From: Capnocytophaga sp. oral taxon 338 str. F0234
GTDB lineage: Bacteria > Bacteroidota > Bacteroidia > Flavobacteriales > Flavobacteriaceae
Assembly: GCF_000192225.1 (NCBI RefSeq)
Contig: NZ_GL872413.1
Coordinates: 1-39,063 of the forward strand
Direction: 5' to 3'
DNA length: 39,063 bases
Positions 1-8,035 of the stretch are shown here, piece after piece (within the stretch, counting starts at the first letter, position 1; the number at the start of each line of letters is the position of its first letter). The position numbers were made by a program, and so were the translations under genes. The notes under the pieces are model-generated. The model worked only from the letters and a program-made list of their open reading frames with translations. It was not told the origin of the DNA and searched no databases.

Positions 1-2683
1 TCCCTACTATTGGAGTTATTTCTGTATAATTAGTGATGGTAAAAGACTGATAGAACATAGTATCTCCTAAACATCTTCTTCCACGCATATTGGGCTTATA
101 CCCATAGGTATACCCTTTGTCTTCAGGCTTATCTATAGCCGTATACCAAAATCGCCATGTAGGATTAATCCCCAAAATATAATTTCCTGGAGGAAGATTC
201 CCTATCTTCCCTGTTACACTCCTTTTTGAAGCATCAGGATTGGCTACTTCATCTAATTCTTTAGCAATATATGATCCATTAATACCCGTTAATGATGTTC
301 GCTTATACAAAGGTTCAGTACTTGTTGATGGATCTGCAGCAGTATCCTTAAAAACAAACATATAATTAAAAGGAGATACATTATACTTTCCATGGATCCC
401 TGTAAATGTTACTTCCCCACGACTATCCTGTCCATTCTTACTACAATCCGTCTTTACTTCATACTTAAGATCATAATAAGCACTCTCTAAAGGAGTACTC
501 ATATCAATATTGACAACACGAGTAGCTCCACATCCATCTCGCATTGTGATCTTATACTTTCCTGTAGGTAAGTCCGATATTACATAAACGTGATTAACTC
601 CTTCATTCATAGAAGGATAGAATTCCTTCTCAAAAGGAAATTTCACCTTGTAAGTACCTGCTAAGTTCCATGGACCTGTAGAGTTCAGAATTACTTCTGA
701 TTTACCATCTTCTCGCTCAATTTTTACTTTCAAGTGATTGGTCTCCGTAATATAATTGACCAAGCCTGATCTATTCGGGTCATCAGCACCAAAAATTATA
801 TTCGATCCTCTATCCGCTACCTGTAATATCCAACGAGGATCATCTGATTTTCTCACAAGAATCCCATCCAAAAGACTATTGGGTATAGATGATTTAAGGT
901 CTTTGGAAAGATAATGCTTACAACTATTAGGAGATGTCCCATCAAGAGTTGCTGTAGCTTCCGCATATTCCACCTTATATTGAGTTCCTGAAAGAGAGTT
1001 AACTCTTATCCTGTGTATATTCTCATCCACTCCATCATAATACTTAAACAGTTTATTGGGGTACAGAGGATCCTCTGTATAAGGTGACCAAGTTCCTGAC
1101 TGATTTGTTCTGGCTTTTATTCCCGCTACATTGCAAAAAGCATTATAGGTAACAAGCCAAGAGGAAGAGGCATTATATTGAAATCGCGTTTCAAATATAA
1201 GTCTTTTAGTACAGGGAGTTGTTGCACTGGTAGATTCCAACTTCACTTGTGTTAATGGCATATCAGCCTTGAGAGCTTCTACAGTGTGGGTAAGCTGCTT
1301 GGTTTTTCCATCCCCATCCTTATAAGAGAGCTCAATCACATCTCCTACTTTTAATTTCTCTGATATATCTGTATGTAAAAAAGGTCTTTTCCAATTCCAA
1401 TAACGAAACTCTCTATTCCCATAAATATGATGTGATCCCTCTGTTGCTGAAGGTGTTTTTATAGCTTCTACACTAGTGAACTCTTTAGGAAATCCTGCAA
1501 CAGGAACTCCTCCACGAGTAACTTTCATAGTAAGCAAATAAGGATAATACCATTCCTTATTAGTACTATGTTGATAAATTACTTCTAAAGCGATATTGAA
1601 TTCATTACAATCACTACAAGAAGGCACTAAGTGCATACGAAGTTGCTCTGCAGAATATGTATATTTTACATTTTCTGTTCTTACTGCTGTACAACTACCG
1701 TCCGTTACAGTAATCTGATAAGTTTTATTAGCTTCAAGCTTCTTGCCTCCATCTGGTTCTATAACCTTTGAGGTTGTCCCTGTAGCACCACTTTTATTAA
1801 TACTTTGTGAGGCAATAATCACCTCACCTGTAGTTTTATTCACTACTTTTACACTAAAAGGACCCGCTCCTGCAGAGGCATTATTAATTTCTATTTTTAC
1901 AAGTCCTCTTTCTCCTTGAGTTTCTGTAGATTTAAGAGGACGTGATGTTTCCATTGTTACATTATGAAGGAAAGATCCTGAAGCACCTAAAGTAGTAAAA
2001 CTCCTTCCACTACTTCTATTTTCTGTAATAGAACAACTTCCTCCTCCTACTTGGTCAGTGATTTCTACTTCATACTTAGTATTAGGCTTGAGTCCTGTAA
2101 GGAGAACATTTGTCTCATTGCCTGTTTTATTAGTAGGGGCTGAAGTAACTGCAACCGCAGTCTGCCCTACTTCATAGAGTTTTACTATGAAGGGACCCGC
2201 ACCATCCTTAATCTTAACAGTAACTTTTCCATCAGCAGTACATTCACCAGTAGCTCTTTCAGCTGCTGTCTGTGCTATTGCATCCACCACAAAGCGCCTA
2301 TAGGTGGAGACTACCGCTTGGGTAACTACTGTAGGATGGGTCATAGTACCATCCTTCCTAACAAGTTTTACCTTATAGGTGCCTGAGGAAAGATTCTTGA
2401 ATTCTGCCTTTCCTGCACTATCAAATGCCTGCTGGGATTGTTTATTAGCACCACTATTATCATACAACTCTGCCCACCAGTCAGCCACATAAGCAACTCC
2501 TTTAGCGGCTACAGCAGCACTCCAATCCACTTTCACTGTACCCCCACATACTGTGTTCTGAACACTCGTACTATATGGAGGAGGGGTAGCTTGTGCCTTA
2601 CCTAACAGAGGTACGAGCATCCATATTATCAAATATAATAGGTGATGCACTTTCATAATTTTATTGGATTTATTCATTATCAT
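1..2683 (-). CDS. Large secreted surface protein with repeated Ig-like domains (partial, C-terminus outside window)
   Basis: An open frame runs from an ATG at 2683 to the left edge without a stop, about 894 codons, so the carboxy end is missing. An in-frame ATG at 2656 gives the cleanest signal peptide (MKVHHLLYLIIWMLVPLLG followed by KAQA), so either start is possible. The mature part is rich in Thr, Ser, Gly and Lys and contains several beta-rich units with an initial Cys and a 'G-x-V-x-V-x-I...GPF-x-V-x-L/V' core; two clear copies lie near residues 145-170 and 250-280. This resembles the repeat-rich adhesins of flavobacteria, which often end in a type IX secretion or gliding-motility C-terminal domain, but that end is not visible here. 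The NhaD gene lies 62 bp upstream on the same strand. Specific function unknown; adhesin-like role is inference. Confidence 0.75.
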   Translation of the reverse strand, partial: MIMNKSNKIMKVHHLLYLIIWMLVPLLGKAQATPPPYSTSVQNTVCGGTVKVDWSAAVAAKGVAYVADWWAELYDNSGANKQSQQAFDSAGKAEFKNLSSGTYKVKLVRKDGTMTHPTVVTQAVVSTYRRFVVDAIAQTAAERATGECTADGKVTVKIKDGAGPFIVKLYEVGQTAVAVTSAPTNKTGNETNVLLTGLKPNTKYEVEITDQVGGGSCSITENRSSGRSFTTLGASGSFLHNVTMETSRPLKSTETQGERGLVKIEINNASAGAGPFSVKVVNKTTGEVIIASQSINKSGATGTTSKVIEPDGGKKLEANKTYQITVTDGSCTAVRTENVKYTYSAEQLRMHLVPSCSDCNEFNIALEVIYQHSTNKEWYYPYLLTMKVTRGGVPVAGFPKEFTSVEAIKTPSATEGSHHIYGNREFRYWNWKRPFLHTDISEKLKVGDVIELSYKDGDGKTKQLTHTVEALKADMPLTQVKLESTSATTPCTKRLIFETRFQYNASSSWLVTYNAFCNVAGIKARTNQSGTWSPYTEDPLYPNKLFKYYDGVDENIHRIRVNSLSGTQYKVEYAEATATLDGTSPNSCKHYLSKDLKSSIPNSLLDGILVRKSDDPRWILQVADRGSNIIFGADDPNRSGLVNYITETNHLKVKIEREDGKSEVILNSTGPWNLAGTYKVKFPFEKEFYPSMNEGVNHVYVISDLPTGKYKITMRDGCGATRVVNIDMSTPLESAYYDLKYEVKTDCSKNGQDSRGEVTFTGIHGKYNVSPFNYMFVFKDTAADPSTSTEPLYKRTSLTGINGSYIAKELDEVANPDASKRSVTGKIGNLPPGNYILGINPTWRFWYTAIDKPEDKGYTYGYKPNMRGRRCLGDTMFYQSFTITNYTEITPIVG

Positions 2684-2745
2684 AATCTTATAATTGTTAA
2701 TTAATTTCTATCCAAAAGTTTTTTCATATTATCATTTCTTCACTC

Positions 2746-4071
2746 TTAGCGGAAGAATGTTTCCACAGCAATCAATGAACCACAACCTGCAAGAAATCCT
2801 AAGAGAGCAAGCCAAGAAATATGTTTTACATACCAGAAAAAGTCAATTTTTTCCATTCCCATAGCTGCCACTCCAGCAGCAGATCCTATAATAAGCAAAC
2901 TGCCTCCTGTTCCTGCAGAGAAGGCTATAAAATGCCATAGAGAAGCATCCAAAGGCTCTTGGAACATACCAATAGCTGCGGCTACCAAAGGAACATTATC
3001 TATTACAGCAGAGCCAAATCCTAAGATCATGACTACTATATTCTTATTAGGTACTACAGAATCCAACCAACCAGCAAAATGGAATAAAGAGCCTATAGAC
3101 TCCAAGGCCGCTACTGCTAAAAGAATTCCTAAGAAAAATAGAATACTGGAATGTTCTATACGCCCTAATGCTCTATGTACGGAGAAAGAAGGTTTTGCTT
3201 CCTCACTAAGTTCACTATTAGGCTTCAAAAGTTCAGAGAAAAACCATACCGTTGCTAAAGAGAATAACATTCCCAAGTAAGGGGGTAGATGAAATATGGA
3301 TTTGAAGATAGGCACAAAGATAATAGCCAATACCCCTATAATAAGGATAGGCGTACTACTTTTGTAAGCCTGTGTTTTGTCCATCTGAGGAATTTCCAAG
3401 CGACCCTTGAAAATAGGCATGAAAGAAGCTATAAGGAAAGGAACCACAAAACAGAAAACTGCCGGAAGCACTACATAGTCAATAAGCCTTGAAGCAGTTA
3501 CCTTATTAGCCATCCACAGCATGGTAGTGGTTACATCCCCGATAGGTGACCACGCTCCCCCCGCATTAGCAGCAATAATAAGCAGAGATGCATACCAGAT
3601 ACGTTCCTCACGGAAAGGTACGAGCTTACGTAGGATGGTTATCATTATTATAATAGTGGTAAGATTATCTATCAAGGAAGAAAGGAAAAAGGATACAATT
3701 CCCAATACCCAAAGTAACTTTTTCTTTTTGCGAGTTTTGACCATCTTCTTAATAATTTCAAAACCACGATGCATATCTATAATCTCAACAATAGTCATGG
3801 CACCAATAAGGAAAAAGAGAATTTCTGCCACCTTTCCTAAGTGATGGAGTAGCAAATTATCAATGGCTTGATGATTATCTCCTCCATAATTATCTGCAAG
3901 AGGTTTTAATCCATCTTCAATCTCAAAAACGGGTAAATCCGCCGTTTTAAGGATAGTCCAACAAATAACTGCCATTCCAAGAGCGGAAATAGTCTTATCA
4001 ATTTTCACTTGGTGTTCTACTGTAATAAACAGATAACCAATAAAAAACACTGCTACAATGAGTAAATCCAT
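2746..4071 (-). CDS. nhaD: NhaD-family Na+/H+ antiporter
   Basis: A 441-residue polytopic membrane protein of the ion transporter superfamily. It should exchange cytoplasmic sodium for external protons in the inner membrane. Hydrophobic segments cover nearly the whole length, and the sequence SSLIDNLTTIIIMITILRK (about residues 131-149) with the later VIDNVPLVAAAIGMF (about 357-371) are the paired 'DN-T/P' helix-break motifs expected for NhaD/CitT-type carriers. A 'GGAWSPIGDVTTTMLW' segment between them fits the NhaD signature. Length matches the family. The gene stands just upstream of the large surface protein on the same strand; the 62 bp gap has no obvious terminator. Upstream (about 4110) only a weak match to the -7 element (TAACTTG) is visible. 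Assignment to NhaD rather than another IT-superfamily carrier is fairly secure. Confidence 0.88.
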   Translation of the reverse strand: MDLLIVAVFFIGYLFITVEHQVKIDKTISALGMAVICWTILKTADLPVFEIEDGLKPLADNYGGDNHQAIDNLLLHHLGKVAEILFFLIGAMTIVEIIDMHRGFEIIKKMVKTRKKKKLLWVLGIVSFFLSSLIDNLTTIIIMITILRKLVPFREERIWYASLLIIAANAGGAWSPIGDVTTTMLWMANKVTASRLIDYVVLPAVFCFVVPFLIASFMPIFKGRLEIPQMDKTQAYKSSTPILIIGVLAIIFVPIFKSIFHLPPYLGMLFSLATVWFFSELLKPNSELSEEAKPSFSVHRALGRIEHSSILFFLGILLAVAALESIGSLFHFAGWLDSVVPNKNIVVMILGFGSAVIDNVPLVAAAIGMFQEPLDASLWHFIAFSAGTGGSLLIIGSAAGVAAMGMEKIDFFWYVKHISWLALLGFLAGCGSLIAVETFFR

Positions 4072-4300
4072 AGTACTTTTCTTTCATTATATTTTGCGGG
4101 CGCAAGTTATAAATTTTTTATTAAAAAACCCAATTTTATTATAGTTATTTTTCACACATTGTTGATAACTTTTTAAGGAACCCATTATTCCTTGACATTT
4201 TCCATTCCATCTGCTATTTCCTAAACTATTAATATATAAATTTAACAGTCCATCTTATTAAAAATATTATCATTTTCTTTTCTATTCTAAAAAAAATATG

Positions 4301-4308
4301 TACCTTTG
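4301..4308 (+). promoter_or_regulatory. Bacteroidetes-type -7 promoter element for the PAS gene
   Basis: TACCTTTG, a perfect TAnnTTTG match, 41 bp before the PAS-protein ATG. No clear -33 TTTG is visible at the expected distance. Confidence 0.6.
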
Positions 4309-4349
4309 CGAGGAAATAAATATTAATATTACTTTAATTCCCTCAGAGT

Positions 4350-4886
4350 ATGATACCAAACTTTAAGTACCCTACTCCTATTGATAAGGAAGTGGATTGG
4401 GATAAGTCCAAAACTATTATGAGTCGTACTGATGCCGCCGGGGTTATAGACTATGTAAATCAGGTATTTTGTAATGTATGTGGTTATACTGAAGAAGAAC
4501 TTTTAGGCTCTCCTCACAATATTATTCGCCATCCGGATATGCCCCGTATTATTTTCAAAGTACTATGGGATAATATACAACAAGGCATTAATTTCCACGC
4601 TGTAGCTAAGAATCTTGCTAAATCAGGGGAATATTATTGGGTGGTAACAGATTTTGATATATTCAAAGATGCTCAAGGGAAAATAGTAAACTATCTCGCC
4701 CGTCGTACCTCCGTACCTACGCAAAGTGTTCAGAAATACATAGCTCCTCTCTATGCTAAGCTCCTCCAAGTGGAAGCTGTAGGAGGCATGGAAGCCAGTG
4801 GGGCATACTTAGTTAATTTTCTGAAAGAAAATGGTTATTTTGATTATATTGACTTTATAGAAAATGCTATTTTAGAATTCAAATAA
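4350..4886 (+). CDS. Orphan Aer-type PAS domain protein
   Basis: 178 residues. Residues about 20-120 form one PAS fold of the aerotaxis-receptor (Aer) type: 'TDAAGVIDYVNQVFCNVCGY', the diagnostic IIRHPDMP (about 60-67), a downstream Trp, and 'SGEYYWVVTDFDI'. In Aer the IRHPDMP region binds FAD and senses redox state. Here no transmembrane segment, HAMP, methyl-accepting, kinase or cyclase domain follows; the remaining 55 residues are a short helical tail. It is a single-gene unit with its own promoter and terminator. FAD binding and a redox or oxygen-linked role are inference from family; the output partner is not apparent, since Bacteroidetes of this type lack flagellar chemotaxis. Confidence 0.85.
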   Translation: MIPNFKYPTPIDKEVDWDKSKTIMSRTDAAGVIDYVNQVFCNVCGYTEEELLGSPHNIIRHPDMPRIIFKVLWDNIQQGINFHAVAKNLAKSGEYYWVVTDFDIFKDAQGKIVNYLARRTSVPTQSVQKYIAPLYAKLLQVEAVGGMEASGAYLVNFLKENGYFDYIDFIENAILEFK

Positions 4887-4920
4887 GGTTATTAGTTACT
4901 GCGCATATATTATTTTTGTT

Positions 4921-4950
4921 AAGAAGCCATCCGTTGAGGATGGTTTTTTA
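4921..4950. terminator. Bidirectional terminator between PAS gene and DUF2062 segment
   Basis: Stem CCATCC (4927-4932), loop GTTGA, stem GGATGG (4938-4943), then T6. A-rich flank on the left lets it work for the minus-strand glycosyltransferase unit, whose tail frame stops at 4956. Confidence 0.75.
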
Positions 4951-4955
4951 TTTAC

Positions 4956-5378
4956 TTATACCTCTTTACCTTTTATTTTCAAAAGTAGATACACTCCTAT
5001 CCCTAATAACCCAGCTGCAATACTGGCTAAAAGGAAACTCCCAATAAGGTATTGAATAAGGTTTTCCTTAATAAATTCTTGGGTAATCTCTCCTTTGGGA
5101 GGGAGCATCTTTCCTCCTGTGAAGAGGCTTCCAATCTTAAGAGAAGTCAGTACAATTATAGGAATCATGGGAGGAATACTCACATTGGAACAGAGAAAAG
5201 CAAGAGATTTGTTCAGCCTAAAAAATACCGCAAAAGCAAGGGTGAGAACGGTTTGAAATCCCCAGAAAGGAGCTATCCCAAAAAAGACTCCTAAGGCAAC
5301 CGAATAAGCCTTATTACTATCAGAGACATTACTCTCTAAGAGATCTTCCTTGAGAAATCGGATAAAACTTTTTTTTTT
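4956..5378 (-). pseudogene. DUF2062 membrane tail of the glycosyltransferase, out of frame
   Basis: Reading the minus strand in the frame +1 to the glycosyltransferase, an open stretch continues from the A10 run (5369-5378) to a TAA at 4956. It translates to a typical DUF2062 domain: 'NKAYSVALGVFFGIAPFWG', 'LTLAFAVFFRLNKSLAFL', 'SNVSIPPMIPIIVLTSLKIG', ending in a hydrophobic helix and KIKGKEV. In many Bacteroidetes DUF2062 is the C-terminal half of the same polypeptide as this GT2 enzyme. Adding one A to the run joins both parts into one 388-codon frame. There is no good independent start: the only early one is a GTG at 5183, inside the domain. So it is either translated after slippage, switched off by phase variation, a decayed tail, or an assembly error in a homopolymer. 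Confidence 0.8.
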
Positions 5379-6121
5379 AGACCTCGAAAGAAATCACGTG
5401 GTTTTATATATAAGAAAGCAATAAGCACCAAGAAAGTATTCAGTATACTGATACGAATAAAGTCTTTTATTGGGCGAAAATGAGATACACGCTCTTTAGG
5501 ATCATATAATACACGTATAGGCACATCCTTTATTGCAATCCCTCGCCAAGAGGTGCGCACTAATATTTCTATCTCAAATTCAAATTTCCCAGTAAAATAT
5601 CTTTTAGGAATCTCCATAAGAGGGTAAAGCCTATATCCAGACTGTGTATCGGAAAGACTCACTCCTGTTTCCAAACGGAACCAAAAATTAGAGAATCTAC
5701 GTCCAAAGCTACTTTTCTTAGGTATGGTATCCCCAGACATATTACGACTTCCTACCAATAACACAGGCATTTTTTCCCTTTCCAAAGCCTGTACAAAAGC
5801 GGGTATATCTTCAGGAAAATGTTGCCCATCAGAATCTATAGTAAGTGCATAAGTATATCCCCTTGAACGAAGCTCCTGAAAACCTATCCTCAAGGCATTC
5901 CCCTTGCCTGTATTCTTAGGAAAGGTTATTATCTGAACAGAAGGATATTGGGATAAAATTACAGCCGTATCATCCGTAGATCCATCATTGATTACCCATA
6001 CATGAGAGGTATACTCAAGTACCCTTTCCAATACATCTGCTAATGTCTTGGCATTGTCATAGGTAGGGATAAGTACACAGATATGTAGATGTTCTATTTT
6101 ATGTGAAACCTCTTTGTTCAT
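5336..6121 (-). CDS. Family 2 glycosyltransferase (polyprenyl-phosphate type), frameshifted before its DUF2062 tail
   Basis: 261 residues as read. The amino part has the GT2 nucleotide-sugar fold: 'ICVLIPTYDNAKTLADVL' (residues 14-31), 'VWVINDGSTDDT', 'FPKNTGKGNALRIGF', and the metal-binding 'TIDSDGQHFPED' (about 93-104), similar to dolichyl/undecaprenyl-phosphate sugar transferases. A hydrophobic segment near 231-246 (ISILNTFLVLIAFLYI) would anchor it to the inner membrane. After FFRGLKKK the frame meets an A10 run and ends 10 codons later with VLSDFSRKIS. The GT catalytic region itself is intact. A perfect -7 element lies 17-24 bp upstream of the ATG. The likely job is transfer of a sugar to a lipid carrier for envelope glycans; the substrate cannot be told. 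Confidence 0.85.
   Translation of the reverse strand: MNKEVSHKIEHLHICVLIPTYDNAKTLADVLERVLEYTSHVWVINDGSTDDTAVILSQYPSVQIITFPKNTGKGNALRIGFQELRSRGYTYALTIDSDGQHFPEDIPAFVQALEREKMPVLLVGSRNMSGDTIPKKSSFGRRFSNFWFRLETGVSLSDTQSGYRLYPLMEIPKRYFTGKFEFEIEILVRTSWRGIAIKDVPIRVLYDPKERVSHFRPIKDFIRISILNTFLVLIAFLYIKPRDFFRGLKKKVLSDFSRKIS
5369..5378 (-). repeat. A10 homopolymer run (slippage site) in the glycosyltransferase gene
   Basis: Ten T on the plus strand, ten A in the sense strand. Ten A gives LKKKVLSDFSRKIS and a stop; eleven or eight A joins the frame to DUF2062. Confidence 0.9.
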
Positions 6122-6137
6122 TCAGTCATTTTTTTGG

Positions 6138-6145
6138 CAAAGATA
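6138..6145 (-). promoter_or_regulatory. -7 promoter element of the glycosyltransferase gene
   Basis: TATCTTTG on the minus strand, a perfect TAnnTTTG match ending 17 bp before the ATG at 6121, implying a leader of only about 10 nt. Confidence 0.6.
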
Positions 6146-6174
6146 AAGTTTTTGTCCGAAAGAGAGAGATAATA

Positions 6175-6211
6175 TTAAGAGAACTATCGTAAAAACGGAT
6201 AGTTCTCTTAA
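6175..6211. terminator. Strong stem-loop after the CDCL gene
   Basis: Perfect 14-bp inverted repeat TTAAGAGAACTATC / GATAGTTCTCTTAA with a 9-nt loop, flanked by an A6 run on the right. It lies 38 bp past the CDCL stop (minus strand) and upstream of the glycosyltransferase promoter. Confidence 0.7.
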
Positions 6212-6248
6212 AAAATACATATAATTAATAAAGCTTTTTACTAAGAAT

Positions 6249-7784
6249 CTACTTTATTTTCTGATTGTAAATACCAATAGTTAAACTATTGTTATTTATA
6301 TCTTTAATAGCATGTCCAGTACCTTTTTCCAAATCGTACATATTTGCTTCTTTACTACTTTGGGCTGCTCTTACCAACTCTTCAAAGGAAGGAAGTTTAA
6401 AAGAAAGTGTTTTACCATGTTTTGTTTTTACATTGATAAAGATTTTTTCTCCCTTCTCAAAAGAAATGATTTTCTTGGTAATTTTTCCTGAATTATCATA
6501 ATAATCTCTCGTAGGATTAGGTTGTTCAGAACTCTTAGGATTCCATCTTTCAATAGTGTAATACTCTGTGGACAACTCTTTTCCCAAAGCATCTCTTAAT
6601 TCTCCTCGCTTAATAACCAAATCAAAATCTAATGTTTTATCATCAATAGAAGAAGCATCATTTTTTAGATATTTAGAGTAAATCACCGTTTTAAAAGTCT
6701 CATTAGTACCTAACTCTCTTAAACGATAGGAAAGCGGTACACCGAGATTTTCTTTTCCAAAAGTAGCTCCTTCTTCTAAGAAGGTACGTATTGAAGCGAA
6801 ATCCCCAATAGTTTTCCCTGCCAATTTAGCATTTCCTCCAAAAACACGTCCTGTGATGGTAGCACTTTTTTTCAACTCATTATAAGCTGTCTCAGCTTCC
6901 GCAGTGAACTTACCACTTAGAATAGAGGCATTTATTTTAGCTTCTAAGTCAATCTTACTAAGAGTGGACTCTATACCGAGTAATAATACTCGCCCATATT
7001 TGATAGAAGAGATATAAACAGGCTTTTCTGCTCCAAACTGGGTTCTATAATCAAAATTATCATTAAAGAAATCAGAAGCTTTTTTAGGAAGATCTATATC
7101 TACTGTATAGAATACCTGTTCAATTTTGACAATATATCTTGTTTTTTCTTTATCATATTTGAAATTAGTACTTCCTTTCACTGTATTTACAGCACCAGAG
7201 TAACTTGCACCTAATGCCAATTTCAAATGCTGCTCATCATGTACTTCATAGCTATTATAAGTCATATTAGCAGGTGGTGCATTGAAGTTCTTATTTAACA
7301 GTTCACTAATCGCTGCACGCATTGTAGACAGAGAGGGATTCTCAACAGTAACCCTAGGAGAGTCTCCTGTTAATGAAACTGAAATAGTAATAGGTTTTCG
7401 TGGTACAATAATAGGAGAATAAGACCCATCAACCACTGTTTTTGATTTTACCAAAGCTCCTGGATAAAAAACTTCATCATTTTCGGTAAAAAGCAATTGA
7501 TTCTCATACTCTTTAGCTTGTTCATAGTAATGAGTAGCTGCCACACTCATCATTGGGGCTCCGAAAAGAGAAGCTGTTTTAGGTGCTTGCTGGGAGGCTA
7601 ATCTCTCAGAGAAAGGAGCACGCTGTTTTACAGAAGGAAGCTGCGCTACATAACTGTCTAATTGCGCTGCATTTAAAGCCGTTCTGTTTGATTCATTGGC
7701 ATCTTCTTTTTTGCATGAAAAGAGAGCCATAGCAGAGAAAAACAATGTCATGTTTTTCAAAGAATGCAAATTTAATAATTTCAT
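6249..7784 (-). CDS. Cholesterol-dependent-cytolysin-like (CDCL) surface lipoprotein
   Basis: 511 residues from the ATG at 7784. The frame stays open upstream, but this start gives a lipoprotein signal ending FFSAMALFSC followed by KKED, a match to the surface export signal of Capnocytophaga lipoproteins. The rest follows the thiol-activated cytolysin family: 'ENQLLFTENDEVFYPGALVK' (domain near residue 90), 'VEQ/IEQVFYTVDIDLP' with 'KKASDFF', 'ISSIKYGRVLLLGIES', a helical TMH1-like stretch, 'ITGRVFGGNAK', and 'LGVPLSYRLRELGTN' equivalent to the GLPISYTT...DN motif. The C-terminal about 130 residues are beta-rich and domain-4-like, but the Trp-rich undecapeptide is absent and the only Cys is the lipidated one, so cholesterol binding as in classical toxins is not expected. 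CDCL proteins of Bacteroidetes are known to form pores, often as long/short pairs; only one gene is seen here. Pore formation is inference. Confidence 0.85.
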   Translation of the reverse strand: MKLLNLHSLKNMTLFFSAMALFSCKKEDANESNRTALNAAQLDSYVAQLPSVKQRAPFSERLASQQAPKTASLFGAPMMSVAATHYYEQAKEYENQLLFTENDEVFYPGALVKSKTVVDGSYSPIIVPRKPITISVSLTGDSPRVTVENPSLSTMRAAISELLNKNFNAPPANMTYNSYEVHDEQHLKLALGASYSGAVNTVKGSTNFKYDKEKTRYIVKIEQVFYTVDIDLPKKASDFFNDNFDYRTQFGAEKPVYISSIKYGRVLLLGIESTLSKIDLEAKINASILSGKFTAEAETAYNELKKSATITGRVFGGNAKLAGKTIGDFASIRTFLEEGATFGKENLGVPLSYRLRELGTNETFKTVIYSKYLKNDASSIDDKTLDFDLVIKRGELRDALGKELSTEYYTIERWNPKSSEQPNPTRDYYDNSGKITKKIISFEKGEKIFINVKTKHGKTLSFKLPSFEELVRAAQSSKEANMYDLEKGTGHAIKDINNNSLTIGIYNQKIK

Positions 7785-8000
7785 ATAGTATGTTTTATAA
7801 ATTACTAAGAATGTATTAAATTTATTTCCCTGTTTATTGCTTAAAAAACTAAAGTAAATAAACAATAGATGTATTCTTATCACACAACATTAATATTTCC
7901 TCAGCACAAAATCATTAACCTTTACAGGAATTTTTCTTTACTTATAGAAATTAAATAATTTCCAATATATAGCAAAAATCTAATACAAAAAATATATTAG

Positions 8001-8035
8001 TTTGTTAGTTAAATTTTTTTGTTAGTTAAATTTTT
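8001..8035. repeat. 17-bp tandem duplication over the YitT stop codon
   Basis: TTTGTTAGTTAAATTTT occurs twice in tandem (starts 8001 and 8018). The YitT gene ends in the right-hand copy, so the last codons and stop are repeated downstream. Confidence 0.75.

Noticed and set aside
4956-5183. A separate 75-residue membrane protein starting at a GTG
   Set aside because: It is the second half of a DUF2062 domain whose first half is in the same frame upstream; the GTG lies inside the conserved SNVSIPPMIP motif.
7785-7883. Longer amino terminus for the CDCL protein
   Set aside because: The extra 33 residues precede a proper lipoprotein signal and would destroy it.
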